A DNA stretch of 64,000 nt from Chaunax sp. Z400 (Eukaryota; Chordata; Actinopteri; Lophiiformes; Chaunacidae), in assembly GCA_037577475.1 (NCBI GenBank), contig CM075197.1:10526018-10590017 (forward strand). Reading direction: 5' to 3'. The translations under genes and the position numbers were made by a program. Shown here in pieces: positions 12,345 to 23,531 of this stretch (position 1 is its first letter; every line of letters begins with the position of its first letter). Under the pieces are notes generated by a model that saw only the letters and a list, made by a program, of their open reading frames with translations, made no database searches and was not told the origin of the DNA.

Positions 12345-12545
12345 ATAAAGGTTCCTTTACTGGAATCTATAATTTCTACTTACACTGCAAATTTATGGAT
12401 TTCAAATTAAACACAGTTTTTCTCACAAATGATTCGGCGTGGCTGCATGATGCATGGGCAAACTTTCAGCCTTCTTCTGAGAGAGAAGAGTCAACAAATT
12501 ATCATATAGAATAGAGCTCTAATGATGGCTTATATACCAGATATA
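12345..12545. repeat. Local direct duplication, copy 2
   Basis: Counterpart of 10290-10530, with the same order of shared words (TTCCTTTACTGGAATCTATA, ATTTATGGATTTCAAATTAA, TTTTTCTCACAAATGATTC, AGAGCTCTAATGATGGCTTA). It sits just downstream of the dead Tc1 element, so the two copies bracket that element. It differs from copy 1 by many substitutions and indels, so the duplication is not recent. Confidence 0.7.
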
Positions 12546-13264
12546 AACTCCCAACACTTTCCAGAGGCCTGCCTGTTGCCAAATACATGAGTTCAGCAGT
12601 GTCACGTTGAACTGCTTCACCATCAGGATGAATTAGCAAATTATCCAGATAATTATCCAGCATTTTGTTGAACGTTTCCACAGCGATTACTTATTTATTA
12701 TTTATTATACTCTCACTGTAAAATCAAGGCCGTCTTACAATCATTTGCAGCAATAGAATGTTTCTTCTTGGTGAACCAGCAGCATGAAGGGAACAGAGAT
12801 GCCTGTTCCCAATGTAATGCCTATACCTGTATTTCCTAATTTATTCTCTTTGAATTATTAAAAAATTCCCCTGTTGTGTGACCTCACAAAGTAATCACCA
12901 CTATAATCTGAAAACTTTCAAAGTTTCAACTACGTTTAAAAGAATGCTGGTTGCTGCAGACACATCATGTAACTGTTTCAGATAATCAGCAGCTCCTGCA
13001 CAGAAAGCATATTGACCTGTTGGTCTAATGTACCTCAGCCCAGGCCGCTACGGGGCTCACTCGAAAATCGAATAAGATTATAATGTCAGTCATTACATCA
13101 TCGATAGGGCATCCAATCAGGAGGTCTGTATGAACTTCTTCTTTAAGGCTGTTTCAAAGGGATGACCTTTCAATATGCAAATTTTAGCTTTTTGGTGCCA
13201 CAAACCTAATCAGATTCTCTTCTTTATAAAGAAAGAAGACCTGCTGTGCAAGTTTCTTCTATGG
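12546..13264. other. Gene-less intergenic stretch
   Basis: No coding frame, RNA gene or nameable repeat recognised. The sequence is AT-rich and unstructured to the eye. Confidence 0.5.
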
Positions 13265-13403
13265 ACATGCTTTTTAATTAAATTACATTCAATTCAAATT
13301 ATTTGTATAGCGCCAAAAGTTATATCAATGCCTTTTAACAGGCAGAAACCTGGGGCAGATCCAAGACTCATGGTGGGCGGCCCTCTGCTTTTGACTGGTT
13401 GGG
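13265..13403 (-). mobile_element. LINE 3' end, antisense
   Basis: AATTACATTCAATTCAAATT followed by TTTGTATAGCGCCAA (13296-13317) and the tract CTTTTAACAGGCAGAAACCT ... GACTGGTTGGGGTGAGAG is a very common fish repeat. In sense it ends in TTGGCGCTATACAAA plus an ATTGA-type tail. Its orientation fits the minus-strand reverse-transcriptase fragment at 13782-14402, so both may belong to one internally deleted insertion. Confidence 0.7.
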
Positions 13404-13560
13404 GTGAGAGAGAGAGAGAGAGAGAGATTGGGAGATAGATGGGGAGAGAGAGAGAGAGATGGGGAGATAGACAGGGAGAGAGAGCGATTGGGAGATAGAT
13501 GGGGAGAGAGCGATAAGGAGTATAGGTGGAGAGATGCAGAGGGAGTGAGGGACAGGGATA
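13404..13560. repeat. (GA)n / GGGAGATAGAT microsatellite
   Basis: Purine tract made of AG dinucleotide runs interrupted by recurring GGGAGATAGATGGGGAG units. The long open frames on both strands across it are products of low complexity and not genes. Confidence 0.95.
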
Positions 13561-13599
13561 CAGACATGTTCAACCACAATAACAAAAACAGCTGTTATA

Positions 13600-13735
13600 G
13601 AGAGATTACAGTTTGTAGTATTTATAATGACTACTACAATAACAAAACTAATAATAATGATAATATTAATATGATGCTAGTAATCGTAATCGTAATAATA
13701 ATAATGGTAATGATGATGATGATGATTAACTTTAT
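13600..13735. repeat. Impure (TAA/AAT/GAT)n trinucleotide tract
   Basis: Successive TAATAATAATGATAATATTAAT and TAATGATGATGATGATGATT words form an impure trinucleotide repeat between the purine microsatellite and the LINE frame. No coding meaning. Confidence 0.85.
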
Positions 13736-13781
13736 TGTGCACAGAGGATTTGTCGTTAACATGTACAAACTGAGATTGATC

Positions 13782-14402
13782 TTATAAATAGGATTTAAAT
13801 GCAGTTCCTTTAATGCCGATTAAATATTGGAGTCTTTGTAGTAGTATCTGATGATCAATAGTGTCAAACGCAGCTCTAAGATCTAATGAGATGAGCACAG
13901 AGACAAATCCCTCATCTGATGCCATTAGAAGTTCATTGGTAACTTTGACCAATGCTGTCTCTGTGCTATGATGCTCTCTGAAGCCTGACTGGTAATCCTC
14001 AAATAAACTATTGTTATGTAGAAAATCACACAACTGTTTAGCAACTGCTTTCTCTACAATTTTAGACAGGAAGGGAAGCTTAGATATAGGTCTGTAGTTA
14101 GCTAGGATGTCTAGATCAAGAGTAGGCTTTTTAAGAAGAGGTTTAATTACAGCCAGTTTAAAGGACTGTGGTAACAACAGATTGATCATATCTAATAGAG
14201 AAGTGCTGACTAAGGGTAAAACATCTTTAAACAGCTTAGTTGGGATGGGGTCTAGGAGGCAGGTTGTTGGTTGTTGAAGGTCAATGGGAGAGAAGCAGTC
14301 CAGATGTACATCAGGTCTTACAGCTGTGTCTAAACTTCCTGTGTTTGAAAGTAAATTTATATCCTTTGAAGGCAGGAGGTGATGAATTTTGTCTCTGATA
14401 TA
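13782..14402 (-). mobile_element. LINE reverse-transcriptase fragment with a long open frame (CR1/L2/Rex type)
   Basis: On the minus strand an uninterrupted frame of about 207 codons runs from about 14402 down to 13782. It begins in the linker before the RT domain (DKIHHLLPSKDIN ... DPIPTKLFKDVLP). It then shows the RT hallmarks AVIKPLLKKP, LANYRPISKLPFLSKIVEK, QSGFREHHSTETALVKVTN and catalytic motif A LDLRAAFDTIDH with its first Asp. It is cut off at FKSYL, before motifs B and C (F/YxDD), so it is not functional. The absence of stops makes it the best preserved LINE copy in the window. It likely shares one insertion with the 3' end at 13265-13403. Confidence 0.9.
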
Positions 14403-14559
14403 TTATACAATATTAGATTATCAACAAAGTTATTTTTGCTGGCATTGGATTGTCTATCTGTCTGTTTGTTAGAATTTTTAGGAGAGGAAGGGTACGGTCT
14501 AGAGAACAAGCCATTAGATTTTGGCGGTGATCGACATCATGGTCTGGATCCATGATTTT

Positions 14560-14810
14560 GGCAAATACAAGCGACTGAAATGGGTGCCTGGGAACACATC
14601 AGGAAAAGTTGGAAAAGTGGATGGATGACTTTCATGGTCAAGGAGTCACATTATGAGGGTCGAACTAACATGAGACTACTTCTTTTAGGTGCAATGACAT
14701 AATGATGAAACTGAGCAGCCTTGGCAGAGGTTTGCTCTCTCTGGGGCAAATGCAGAGAAAGAATTTCCCCACAGGGACAATAAAGTATAGCTTATCTAAT
14801 CTTAACTAGA
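14560..14810 (+). repeat. Dispersed repeat ending in a LINE-type polyadenylation tail
   Basis: The stretch ends in GAATTTCCCCACAGGGACAA followed by TAAAGTATAGCTTATCTAATCTTA. This is the characteristic tail of Rex/CR1-like fish LINEs (TTTCCCC...GGGA-CAATAAAGT plus a TATCT-type repeat). Upstream, GAAATGGGTGCCTGGGAACA also recurs in fish repeats. No coding sequence remains. Confidence 0.6.
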
Positions 14811-15429
14811 ATGATTTTGTGGCCAAAATAATTCACAATTACAATATGGAAACAATTAAATAGACAATACAGCCAAATTTATTTTTAACTTGATTTATCC
14901 ACAATGTCTACCATCTATTTACATTATATTGTCATATCTGCATTATTAACAAAGAATCAATTGGTGTGTTTTTTTTAAATATCACAGTTATCCACAATAC
15001 CTTGCAACACCCCTGTTCTGCACTTTCTCAGTTCATCTAACCAGGATAGATGGTGGACAGGATATTCACCGTCCACGTCTGATGTTGACAAATGGACTAA
15101 ACTGACTCGACTTTCAAATCCACAGGAAACAGAAATACATACATATTGTTAACAGCATAGATTTAACACATCTCACTGCACATCCCTTCAGAGGTTTTAT
15201 CAGCCTGAATGTGGCTGAGGTTTCTGACTGACGGCGTGAACAGAATCATAATTTTAATGTGAGTATTCTCTGTGAGCATTGAACCATCCATCAGTGCTTG
15301 TGTCACTGTGGCCTGGACTCCACAGAACAAACTCCAGAACCATACATTTATAGCATGTAGGTCTGTAAGGCTCTTTGCCATTAATCAAAGAGAACAGAAA
15401 CAGCTGCAAAAGACGAAGCTGCATCTTAG

Positions 15430-15745
15430 TATTTTTTTGCATCTCATTTATGGTTGGCGTTTTTGTTTCAGTGCAGTCGTTTTTAATCTCTGCATAGTCG
15501 TTCTGCATGTCTTTGTGGTCATTTTGGATGTTTTTTGGTTGTTTTACGCCTCTTTGTGGTACGTTTGTGTCTCTTCGCATTCTTTTTTCAACCTTGCGTG
15601 ATCATCTTTAGTGCCATTCTGTATTTTTTCTAATTGTTTTGCATCAATTTGCAGTCATTTTGCATTTCTTTGTGCTAATCTCAGTGGTTTCTTTCTCTTT
15701 GTGGTCATTTTGTGTCATGTTTTGCTTCACTTTTAGTTGTCCAAT
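15430..15745 (+). repeat. Degenerate tandem satellite built on TTTGTGGTCATTTTGCAT-like units
   Basis: About 300 bp in which short T-rich phrases such as TTTGTGGTCATTTTG, TTTTGCATTTCTTTGTG, GTGTCTCTTCGCA and CAGTCATTTTGCATTTC recur every 20 or so bases with heavy divergence. It is an old minisatellite. A reverse-oriented relative appears at 61230-61330. The open frames crossing it on both strands are accidental. Confidence 0.75.
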
Positions 15746-17522
15746 TGACTTTTTAACTACAATAGAGGCTCTGTTCAGTGTCAATCCATCTCCATAATTG
15801 CCTTTATTTTATCAGTTACTCTTTTATTATGACTTCTCATGAAAGTCCAGCTCAGACATTTTTCACGACTTTCTGCTCCTGTGGTTCGCACTGACATCAA
15901 CATACATTTTGCTGGACATTTAGTGGATACAGAGCAGAAAGCTATGAACTCTTTGCAGAGCAAGAGCCACTGATAATTGATCAGTGATTCTGTTGAATGC
16001 CTCCATTTACATTGCAGACCTTGTGTGTCATGTAGGAGTAAGAATCATATTTCAAGGATAAAACTTCAGTATAGGGTATTATAACAGTATCCATATGCTG
16101 CTGTAAGGGAACAAGATGTAGATTTATGGAATAGGGATGTAACAACGTGGGAGCTAATATTACGGGCTTCTGCATGACCTATTAAACAACAAAACCAGAG
16201 ATCTGGGGGAATATGAGGACATGGTATTTAAAAAATCTACTGTGATACATTTTTATGTACTGCTGTCATGAACAACAAGGGAAACAAACATTAGAGTCCA
16301 TGAAAATTTCTGACTCTTTGCACAATATCAAAATGCAAGTTTATGAAATGTGACTTGGTGCGTCCCGACATCTGACGGTAAAGCAGATTCATACTGGACA
16401 TGCTCTTATACAGCTAGCTGACAGTTAAAATACCAGAATAAGAACACTGTAACATCAGATTGTTGCTAAGTAGGTCACAATGTGCCCCTCCATATTCCCT
16501 CACCTCACATGCTGACTGGTACATACTGGCTGTTGACAAATAACTACACCATAAATTGGTGCAGTGAAGTGAATTTAAGTATTACATACACAAAATAAAG
16601 AAGTTAGTCTAAGTATTGCACACTCAAAATCTCAAGTTTACTTTTCTTAATTTATCTAAGGCAATGAGTTTGCATAATATTTTTAAGTAACTCAACTTAT
16701 TAGATTTTACAGTGGGCAAAGTTTGGGGCCCTCCAAAAAAATTGGGAAAGGGGGCCCGCGAATAACAACTCATATTGGCACATTTACAATGACAATTAAC
16801 ACCCCTTAACTTCCCCTTGAAGGCACTATGTGCAACAGTGACACCAGTGAAATGGACATATCTGTCTGGTCATATGTTACATATTTAGTTATATGTTCTT
16901 CCTCCTTTGTTTAATTTTCAGTTGTATTTGTGTGTCTGTTGTTATTTGCTATCTTTAAAATAAGTTTAATGGAAAAAAAACTGAGCAAACATTTTTTTTA
17001 CTGAATTGACCAATGCATTTCTGTCGGGGAGGAGGATGTGCAGCGTGTTTATGTCTCTCTGTGTGTGTGTGTGTGGGGGGGGGGTATGATCGCCACTGGA
17101 CAAAAGCAGCTCCCTCTCTCGTTTAGGTCACACTGACTCCCTGATAAGTCGTGCCTTACTTACCGAAGGCTTAAAGCTGTTACTTACCTTTTTAATTTGA
17201 AAAGGAAGAACGTGACAATGACATAATCGTCATTTAGTTGAAGTGTCAGGTGCTGCAGATTCTTGGACTTACAGAATGACGTCGCTTTATTGGATTTAGT
17301 TGTCGCGCGCACCGATGAAGTCCTGAATAATGCAAACACGCGCGTGGCTTTGCACCTCTGCTGTCAAATCCACAAAATTATTTAAAACGTCTTTTGTTAC
17401 TTTTCTTACGTCTCATTTGACTTTCTCTTTCGCCTGAAAGCTATCATGTAAGTTGTATCATTACCATATTATACTCCACACTGCGGACTCTCTCTGACGA
17501 AGACCAACAAAAGCCAGTTAGG
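15746..17522. other. Flank upstream of mchr1, including its probable promoter
   Basis: Mostly AT-rich sequence with no gene. A (GT)n-G9 tract lies at 17058-17087. From about 17250 to 17520 CG dinucleotides are more frequent (TTGTCGCGCGCACCGATGAA near 17300, AAACACGCGCGTGG near 17335), which suits a promoter and 5' UTR for the receptor starting at 17523. No TATA box stands out. The transcription start is not determinable. Confidence 0.4.
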
Positions 17523-17589
17523 ATGGATTTCGCCCACATTTCGAATTCATCTTTTTCATTATTCAGTTCGTCCGAGGATCTAGAAGAAG
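17523..17589 (+). CDS. mchr1: mchr1 coding exon 1
   Basis: Short first exon, MDFAHISNSSFSLFSSSEDLEE plus one base, ending at the strong donor G/GTAGGT at 17590. I chose this start because it is the only upstream ATG that splices in frame to the acceptor CCATAG at 17806-17811, giving EEEDQQYNNVLMPSIFG, which leads straight into TM1. A start inside exon 2 at Met 17838 would remove the extracellular tail and is less likely. Confidence 0.8.
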
Positions 17590-18842
17590 GTAGGTTGTTT
17601 GTTTCTTCTCCTTTTTTACATTAAATTCTCAAAACGAACAGGGCACATAATGTTAGTGCTCTGTCACGAATTCAAAATTATTGTTAAAGAATTAGAAGAA
17701 TTATGAAATGAAATAGTGTTTTTTTAAATTTAAATCCAGATGCTTGAACATAAATTGAAACAAAGGATATTTATTAAAAATAAGGTTTTCTGTTTTTTAT
17801 TTTTGCCATAGAAGATCAGCAGTACAACAACGTGCTCATGCCCAGCATCTTTGGTGTTATCTGTTTCTTTGGGATCTTTGGAAACTGCACTGTAATCCAC
17901 ACCATTGTGAAGAAAACCAACTTCTTCTCCCAGCAAACAGTACCGGACATTTTTATCTTCAGTTTATCCTTTGCAGACCTCCTCTTTCTCCTCGGCATGC
18001 CTTTTCTCATCCACCAGCTTGTGGGGAATGGCTCCTGGTGCTTTGGTGGCACCTTGTGCACTGTCATCACAGCGCTGGACTCCAACAGTCAGATTGTTAG
18101 TACATACATCCTTACTGTAATGACTCTGGATTGCTACCTAGCCACTGTCCACCCCATCCGCTTCAAACATGTTCGGACCCCCTTCATTGCCAGGGCAGTA
18201 GTAGCTCTGGTGTGGGTGTTTTCTTTGGTCTCCATCACTCCAGTCTGGATGTATACAGGACTCATGCATCTCAAGGATGGCTCGGTCAGCTGTGCTCTCC
18301 TGCTGCCAGACCCAGCAACAGACACATACTGGTTCACCCTCTACCAGTTCTTCTTGGCCTTCGCTCTGCCTTGGGTGCTCATCTGTGGAGTCTTCTTCAA
18401 GATTCTCCAAAACATGTCAGCGACAGTTGCTCCACTACCCCAGCGAAGCCTGAGGATGCGGACAAGAAAGTTGACCCGTATGGCAGTGGCCATATGCTTG
18501 GCATTTTTCACCTGCTGGGCCCCCTACAACATTTTACAGCTGGTCCACCTTGGAGTACAGCGGCCCACCTTTGCCTTCCTGTATGCCTACAACATTGCTA
18601 TTAGCATGGGCTATGCCAATAGCTGCATTAACCCGTTAATCTACATTATTTTAAGTGAAGCATTTAAAAGGCAGACCAGTGTTGCCTTTCGGACATCCCA
18701 CAGGGGTTTCAGAGTTGCCCCTGCTCCGGATGATGGCAGTATGTGTCTGAGGATGGCACCAGACAGCCTTCATCTATCTCACTTGCACTCATCAAGGGAA
18801 CTAATTCCAAATACACTGCCTGTCACTGTTGCTGTGCACTGA
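17523..18842 (+). CDS. mchr1: Melanin-concentrating hormone receptor 1-like GPCR, two exons
   Basis: A class A GPCR for the peptide MCH, which in fish acts in pigmentation and feeding. Exon 1 is 17523-17589 and exon 2 is 17812-18842, joined in phase 1, giving 365 residues. The N terminus is short with an N-glycosylation site (NSS, residues 8-10). Seven membrane spans are visible with GN in TM1, LSFAD in TM2, the conserved Cys of GTLC, and ITALDSNSQ in TM3, whose Asp is the known MCH contact. Also present are W in TM4, FALPW in TM5, FFTCWAPYN in TM6 and NPLIY in TM7. PDIFIFSLSFADLLFLLGMP and YWFTLYQFFLAFALPW match MCHR1 far better than MCHR2. The DRY motif reads DCY: Cys130 is encoded by TGC at 18132-18134. 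Otherwise the frame is intact. Teleosts have two MCHR1 paralogues; which one this is is not decided. Confidence 0.92.
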
Positions 18843-20150
18843 GAATGACTCTTATCTAGTCATCCATGAGCACTGCCACCCACTATCGCTGACAAGTAGC
18901 CACCCGCCACCTCTGACTGTCCTTATTCCCCGAGCTAACGCCTCCGCTTTCATTAAGACATAAAGGGTTTCCATTTCAAATGTGACTCTACCGATAGATG
19001 AAACAAATTGTGCCGAGTGATCTTTGATATTTCATGTCATGAATGTGTGACTTCTTAAACATTGTGAATGTATCTATAATGTGACAGAAAAACTGTGTGA
19101 TGGATCATTGCAATGTAAGTAATTAACACATTTAGTCACCCTTTTACCAAAATGAGAAAAAAGGAGCAGTAAGTGACCTCTTGTGTCTGGTTGATAACAT
19201 GTTTAGACTCAAAGTCCCCGTCATTGTCCAGGAGTAGAGAGGCAGATAGAGGGTCTGGTGAAGAGTTGGTGAAGACAGTAAGGACACGGAGCAGCAGCAG
19301 AGCTGATGTGGGCAGCAGGAGACAGACAGAGTATGCTGCATAAAATCAGTCAGCCATTCATCAATGGAGAACAGCACGGGCTAACTCATAATCAATCATG
19401 GTGAATGACTTAAAGCCTCCTGAGGATTAGCAACTTGATTAATCATTATTATACATCTGTGGCATATTTTTCATGCATCTTTAATTTGCTTTTCAAAGTG
19501 ACCAACAGAATTTCAGTTATATAAAAACAGATCTAAAACTAGATTTGTTGTGCACCATTTCTGACTAAATTCATAGCTAATAACTAATAACTTAATTTCC
19601 ACCGTGCAAAATAACAATAATGACTTGCTTCTGCAAACCTTGTTCTGCACCACATCACATTTTGTATGATCTGGAATATTCTTCATAGTTTTGCATTTTT
19701 TAAATTGTGTTAGCTGTTATATATTGTGATCTGCAATCAGTATTGGTTCAATACAAAATTTCTAGTGCATCATCTGTGGCTCTATTTAAATGTTGTAAAT
19801 GTAACTATGTTGTGTCAGAAAAGCTGTGATTTTCATTGCATGCATAATTATCAGATATCTCTATATATTAAGCTGGAAATCTTTACTATGATGTGACCAA
19901 AATTGTACTAATTGATATGTCTATTGTAACTTGCTGCATGTCTGAACTGTACACAGGACATAAAGAAGATATATGGTCAAAATAAGAGCTTCTGTGTTGT
20001 CAATTTTGGTTTGCAGCCTCTGGAACTATGTTTGCTTTGCAAGATTAAAAAGCAAATCATAATTGCCTTTATAGGTTTTTATGCATGCTTTTTAATGTTA
20101 AGTGTACAAGCAGAAATGTCAATAAAGTGTTGAACTTAACTGAAATATAA
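18843..20150 (+). other. mchr1 3' UTR and flank
   Basis: AT-rich non-coding sequence after the receptor stop. An AATAAA at 20121-20126 followed by GTGTTG is the first good polyadenylation signal, which would make the 3' UTR about 1.3 kb. No gene is recognised on either strand. Confidence 0.45.
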
Positions 20151-20389
20151 TTTATTCAGTGGTATACAATGTCATGATAAGATCAAACAGCGGAAAATAT
20201 GCTGCGACAACCTTCAAAGACTTAAGAGGCACAGTTTCTTTTTTCTCCAGCTTTTCTCCAGCAAAGCATACTACTCATCCAAATGTCAGGTGGCAGGACT
20301 TGAAGTATCACCCATTATCCTGAAAAATACAGAGGACACTTGAGCCTCACCAAAAAACATTCCTGCTCCATTATTTTTCCTCCATCCAT

Positions 20390-21125
20390 TTGTTTCCTCG
20401 ACCCAGACCCAACAGTTCAAGTGAGGAGCGCCTGGGAGCAAAAAATGGGAGTCTCTATACCTGATGACCAGTGGAAAGGTATCTGTGGGCTGGTGCACTC
20501 CTCTTGTGTGCCAGGCATGGCCTTTTGCAGTGTAAGGTGCTCTTCAGGATACACTATACAAATGCCCGCTTGTCCAAAATTTACCCAGATGCTTGTGACG
20601 CATGCATGTAACAGATGTAAACTGTCACCTGCCAATCATATATGTTCTGGTCCTGCCCCAAACTAATAGCCTTCTGGCGCAAAATATTTAGCACACTTGG
20701 AATGGTGTTTGGTGCAGACTTGGCTCCTGGACCCTTCACAGCCTTATTTGGTGTCCCTTCCCGCGCCTCTGCACCCAATCTCTCAATCTCAGAGCGACAC
20801 GTTCTGGCCTTCACGACTCTCCTGGCCAGACGTCTCATCCTAATGAGATGGAAACACACTCTTCCCCCCTCAGGGAGGTCTTGATCCATATCAAACTGGA
20901 AAAAATTAGAAATGCACTGAAACATTCCAATAATTCCTTTGAAAAAGACTGGAAGCCTTTTATGGCATATATTAGTAAGGTCAACATCCTTCCGGAGGAC
21001 CACTAACTCCCCAATATTCTTTAGTTGTCTGATTAATTTATTCCACTCTATGTATGTACCTTTTTTCAATTTAATTTAATTTAATTCAATTTTAATTTCT
21101 AATGTTTCTTCTTTTTTTTTTTACA
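20390..21125 (+). mobile_element. L1-type LINE 3' fragment (end of ORF2)
   Basis: The conceptual protein in two frames is the C-terminal part of an L1/Tx1-like ORF2. VRSAWEQKMGVSIPDDQWKG lies at about 20420-20480. The zinc-knuckle-like region CNRCKLSPANH(I) and MFWSCPKLIAFWRKIFSTL lie at about 20610-20700, followed by PGPFTALFGVPS and LAFTTLLARRLILMRWK at 20730-20860. The Cys/His spacing C-x-x-C ... H ... W-S-C is typical. A frameshift near 20640 and missing upstream domains make it a dead 5'-truncated copy. A T-rich tract at 21105-21122 closes the recognisable part. Confidence 0.8.
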
Positions 21126-21354
21126 GATGTTGGAAGCAAATGGGAAAATGGGTGGGGAAGGTTCATGGGAATATAGGATTGCCTCCCCACATGTTATGTT
21201 GTTGAAAAATTGCCTCTTGTCTTTAATTTCCACTACAGAACTTTTTCAGGCTTGGAAGCACCTCTTTTTGTAATATCTTGTAGTACTCCTTTACATTATT
21301 GACCTGATAACGATGTTTGGCACAGTATTTGGACAGTGGAAGATGGCGGCACGC

Positions 21355-22262
21355 ATGAGTGCAGCGGCTCAGTGCTCTCTGGCGATGAGTCAGAGTACAG
21401 GGATGATATCCAGAAACTGACAGAGTGGTGTGCAGTTAACAACTTGGCACTGAACACCACAAAGACCACGGAGTGCAGACCCGGCCCCGCTCTGCATAAA
21501 TGAAGTCTGTGTGGAAAGGGTTCCTGGGAATCCTGATTTCCGATGACCTCTCCTGGACTGCCAACACCGCTGTGACAAAAAAAAAAAAGCACAGCAGCAA
21601 CTCCACTCCTAAGACTGTTCAGACGAAACAACCTGGAAAGTAAGCTGATGGTGGCCTTTTACCATGCAACCATCGACATACACTAACATACTGCATCTAT
21701 GGTATGCAGGCTGCTCAGCTGCAGACAAAAAAGCCTTGCGGAGAGTAGTTAATACAGCACAGAAAATCATCAGGTGCTCACTGCCTTCTCCGGACATGAT
21801 TGCCACAATTCCCACAACCCCAGCAGAGCCACTAACATCATTAAGGACTCCACACATCCCGGCCATCGCCTGTTTCAACTGTTGCCCTCTGGCAGGTGCT
21901 ACAGGTCTGCCGAAACACACACCTCCAGGTTTAGAGACAGTTTCTTCCCCAAGGCCATTACCACTCTGAACTCAAACAGTGGGACATTTTTATTCTCATA
22001 CAAACTGTGACAAACTACAGTTTGTGCTGCTACTCAACTTGCACTTGTGCAATACCCATATCTTAAATCTGTGCTATACAACATTTTATGCTGACACCCA
22101 CATTCAGCAGTATATATATATATAATTCATAGACTGTTATTTGTTTTGTTTATTTAAAAACTGCTTGTTATTTGTCTTGTGTTCTGTGCTTGAAGGAGTA
22201 GCACTCCTACTTCCGTTGTATGCAGAGCTTACAATGACAATAAAGGCTTTCTAATTCTGATT
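21355..22262 (+). mobile_element. Degenerate 5'-truncated LINE (CR1/L2/Rex type)
   Basis: The fragment begins with TEWCAVNNLALNTTKTTEC (about 21418-21475), followed by FLGILISDDLSWTANTAVTKK (about 21530-21585). Next come LRLFRRNNLESKLMVAFYHATI and ADKKALRRVVNTAQKIIRCSLPS (21720-21790), then IKDSTHPGHRLFQLLPSGRCYRSAETH (about 21838-21925) and SRFRDSFFPKAITTLN. It ends in a tail with AATGACAATAAAGGCTTTCT. Several frameshifts and an A12 run at 21578-21589 break the frame. It lies directly after the L1-type fragment and is in the same orientation. It is the same superfamily as the relic at 1840-2814 but a different copy. Confidence 0.85.
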
Positions 22263-22269
22263 TTCACAT

Positions 22270-23330
22270 TGCATCAGCTTGTCGACACCTGATGGAGAAC
22301 ACAGCCCTCATACCATAATTCCACCTCCCCAGTGTTTCTCAGTGATGGTGAGGCATTCTAGGTTGAATTTTTCACCCAACCAATGAAGCAGCATTCTGGA
22401 GCCTCGGTACACAGCTCTAAACGTGACTCATCGCTCCAGAATCTTTTTGAATCCAAATCTATGACATTCAGACAATAGGTCTAATATGAGACTAAGTTTT
22501 AAGTAAGAGCAAATAAAAATCAGATAAACATTAGAAGTTGGACATGACTGATGAAGAACAGTAAAAGTCAAGATAGAATTGTCTTTTTTTAAATAGTTTT
22601 TTATTTTCTCCCAAAAAGACAATAAAATAAAAGTCAAACATGCTTACACTGACATATATCATAAGTTTTGTATCTTATCATCACATATTTTGCCTATATT
22701 TTATAAAATAAAGAGACATTGCACACAATGTGGTGAAGAGAGGCTATTTCATTGTTTTGCACAGGAGCATACATTACCCTTCTTCTGTAATAGCGCGACA
22801 GTGTAGAGTTTGTACACCGTTAGATCCATCTTATCTTTAAAAAAAACGCACCTCTCACGACGCTCCTAATTATTAATTCTATAACTCCGTACTTTCCTAA
22901 TGAGAACTCTGACCATTATTTGTTTTCCTGTGCGTAAACCTTTCCACTAGGTGTCAGCATTGTCAACGTATTTATGTCTGTCGTCTAAGATAGACAGCTC
23001 AGAATTTAAAGCAGATGTCAAAAGAATTAAAACAAAGACGGAAAGTATTTGCCAAATAGTGGGCTCTGTAGCAGGATAACGGTAACAGATATCACGCTCC
23101 CTGACAAAATGTAAAAGAAAGAATTTTTAATACAGGCTACGCTTTGTGTAGAGTAGTATCTGCCCACGGTGTGCATATTTTTGGCTGATTTTTTAATATA
23201 TCCAGGGTGAAATATTGCATTTGTCAATAACATGATTCATTTGTAATTGGAAGCACTACCGACAGCATACCTGCTGAAAGCTGGTGGTTTATGTGGTATA
23301 TTTTATTGTCATACACCTGCAGTAAATCTC
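22270..23330. other. Gene-less stretch with an unnamed transposon-like phrase
   Basis: No gene recognised. The phrase GTGACTCATCGCTCCAGAAT (22422-22441) recurs in fish DNA transposons of the Tc1 group, so a scrap of such an element may lie at 22270-22445. The rest is AT-rich. Confidence 0.35.
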
Positions 23331-23339
23331 TAATAGAAA

Positions 23340-23531
23340 ACATCCATCCATCCTTTATCTGTCACCGCTTATCCTGTGCAGGGTCGCAGGGGGCTGGAGC
23401 CTATCCCAGCTAACATTTGGCGAGAGGCGGGGTACACCCTGGACAAGTCCCCACTTCATCGCAGGGCCACAGAAAGACAAACAACAATACTCACCTTCAC
23501 ACCTACGTGCAATTGAGAGTCACCAGTCCAC
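23340..23531 (+). repeat. Common fish dispersed repeat (CATCCATCCAT ... GGGTCGCAGGGGGCTGGAGC)
   Basis: This has the order of a repeat seen throughout teleosts: CATCCATCCATCCTTTATCT, ACCGCTTATCCTGTGCAGGG, GGAGCCTATCCCAGCTAACA, GGCGAGAGGCGGGGTACACC, GGACAAGTCCCC, then ACACCTACGTGCAATTGAGA and GTCACC. It is usually filed as the 3' end of a LINE or as a SINE. This copy is cut off before the conserved second half. It directly abuts a GATA microsatellite. Confidence 0.75.

Noticed and set aside
13325..13787. Open frames with Ser-Leu or Arg-Glu repeats
   Set aside because: Translations of a GA/CT microsatellite, not proteins.
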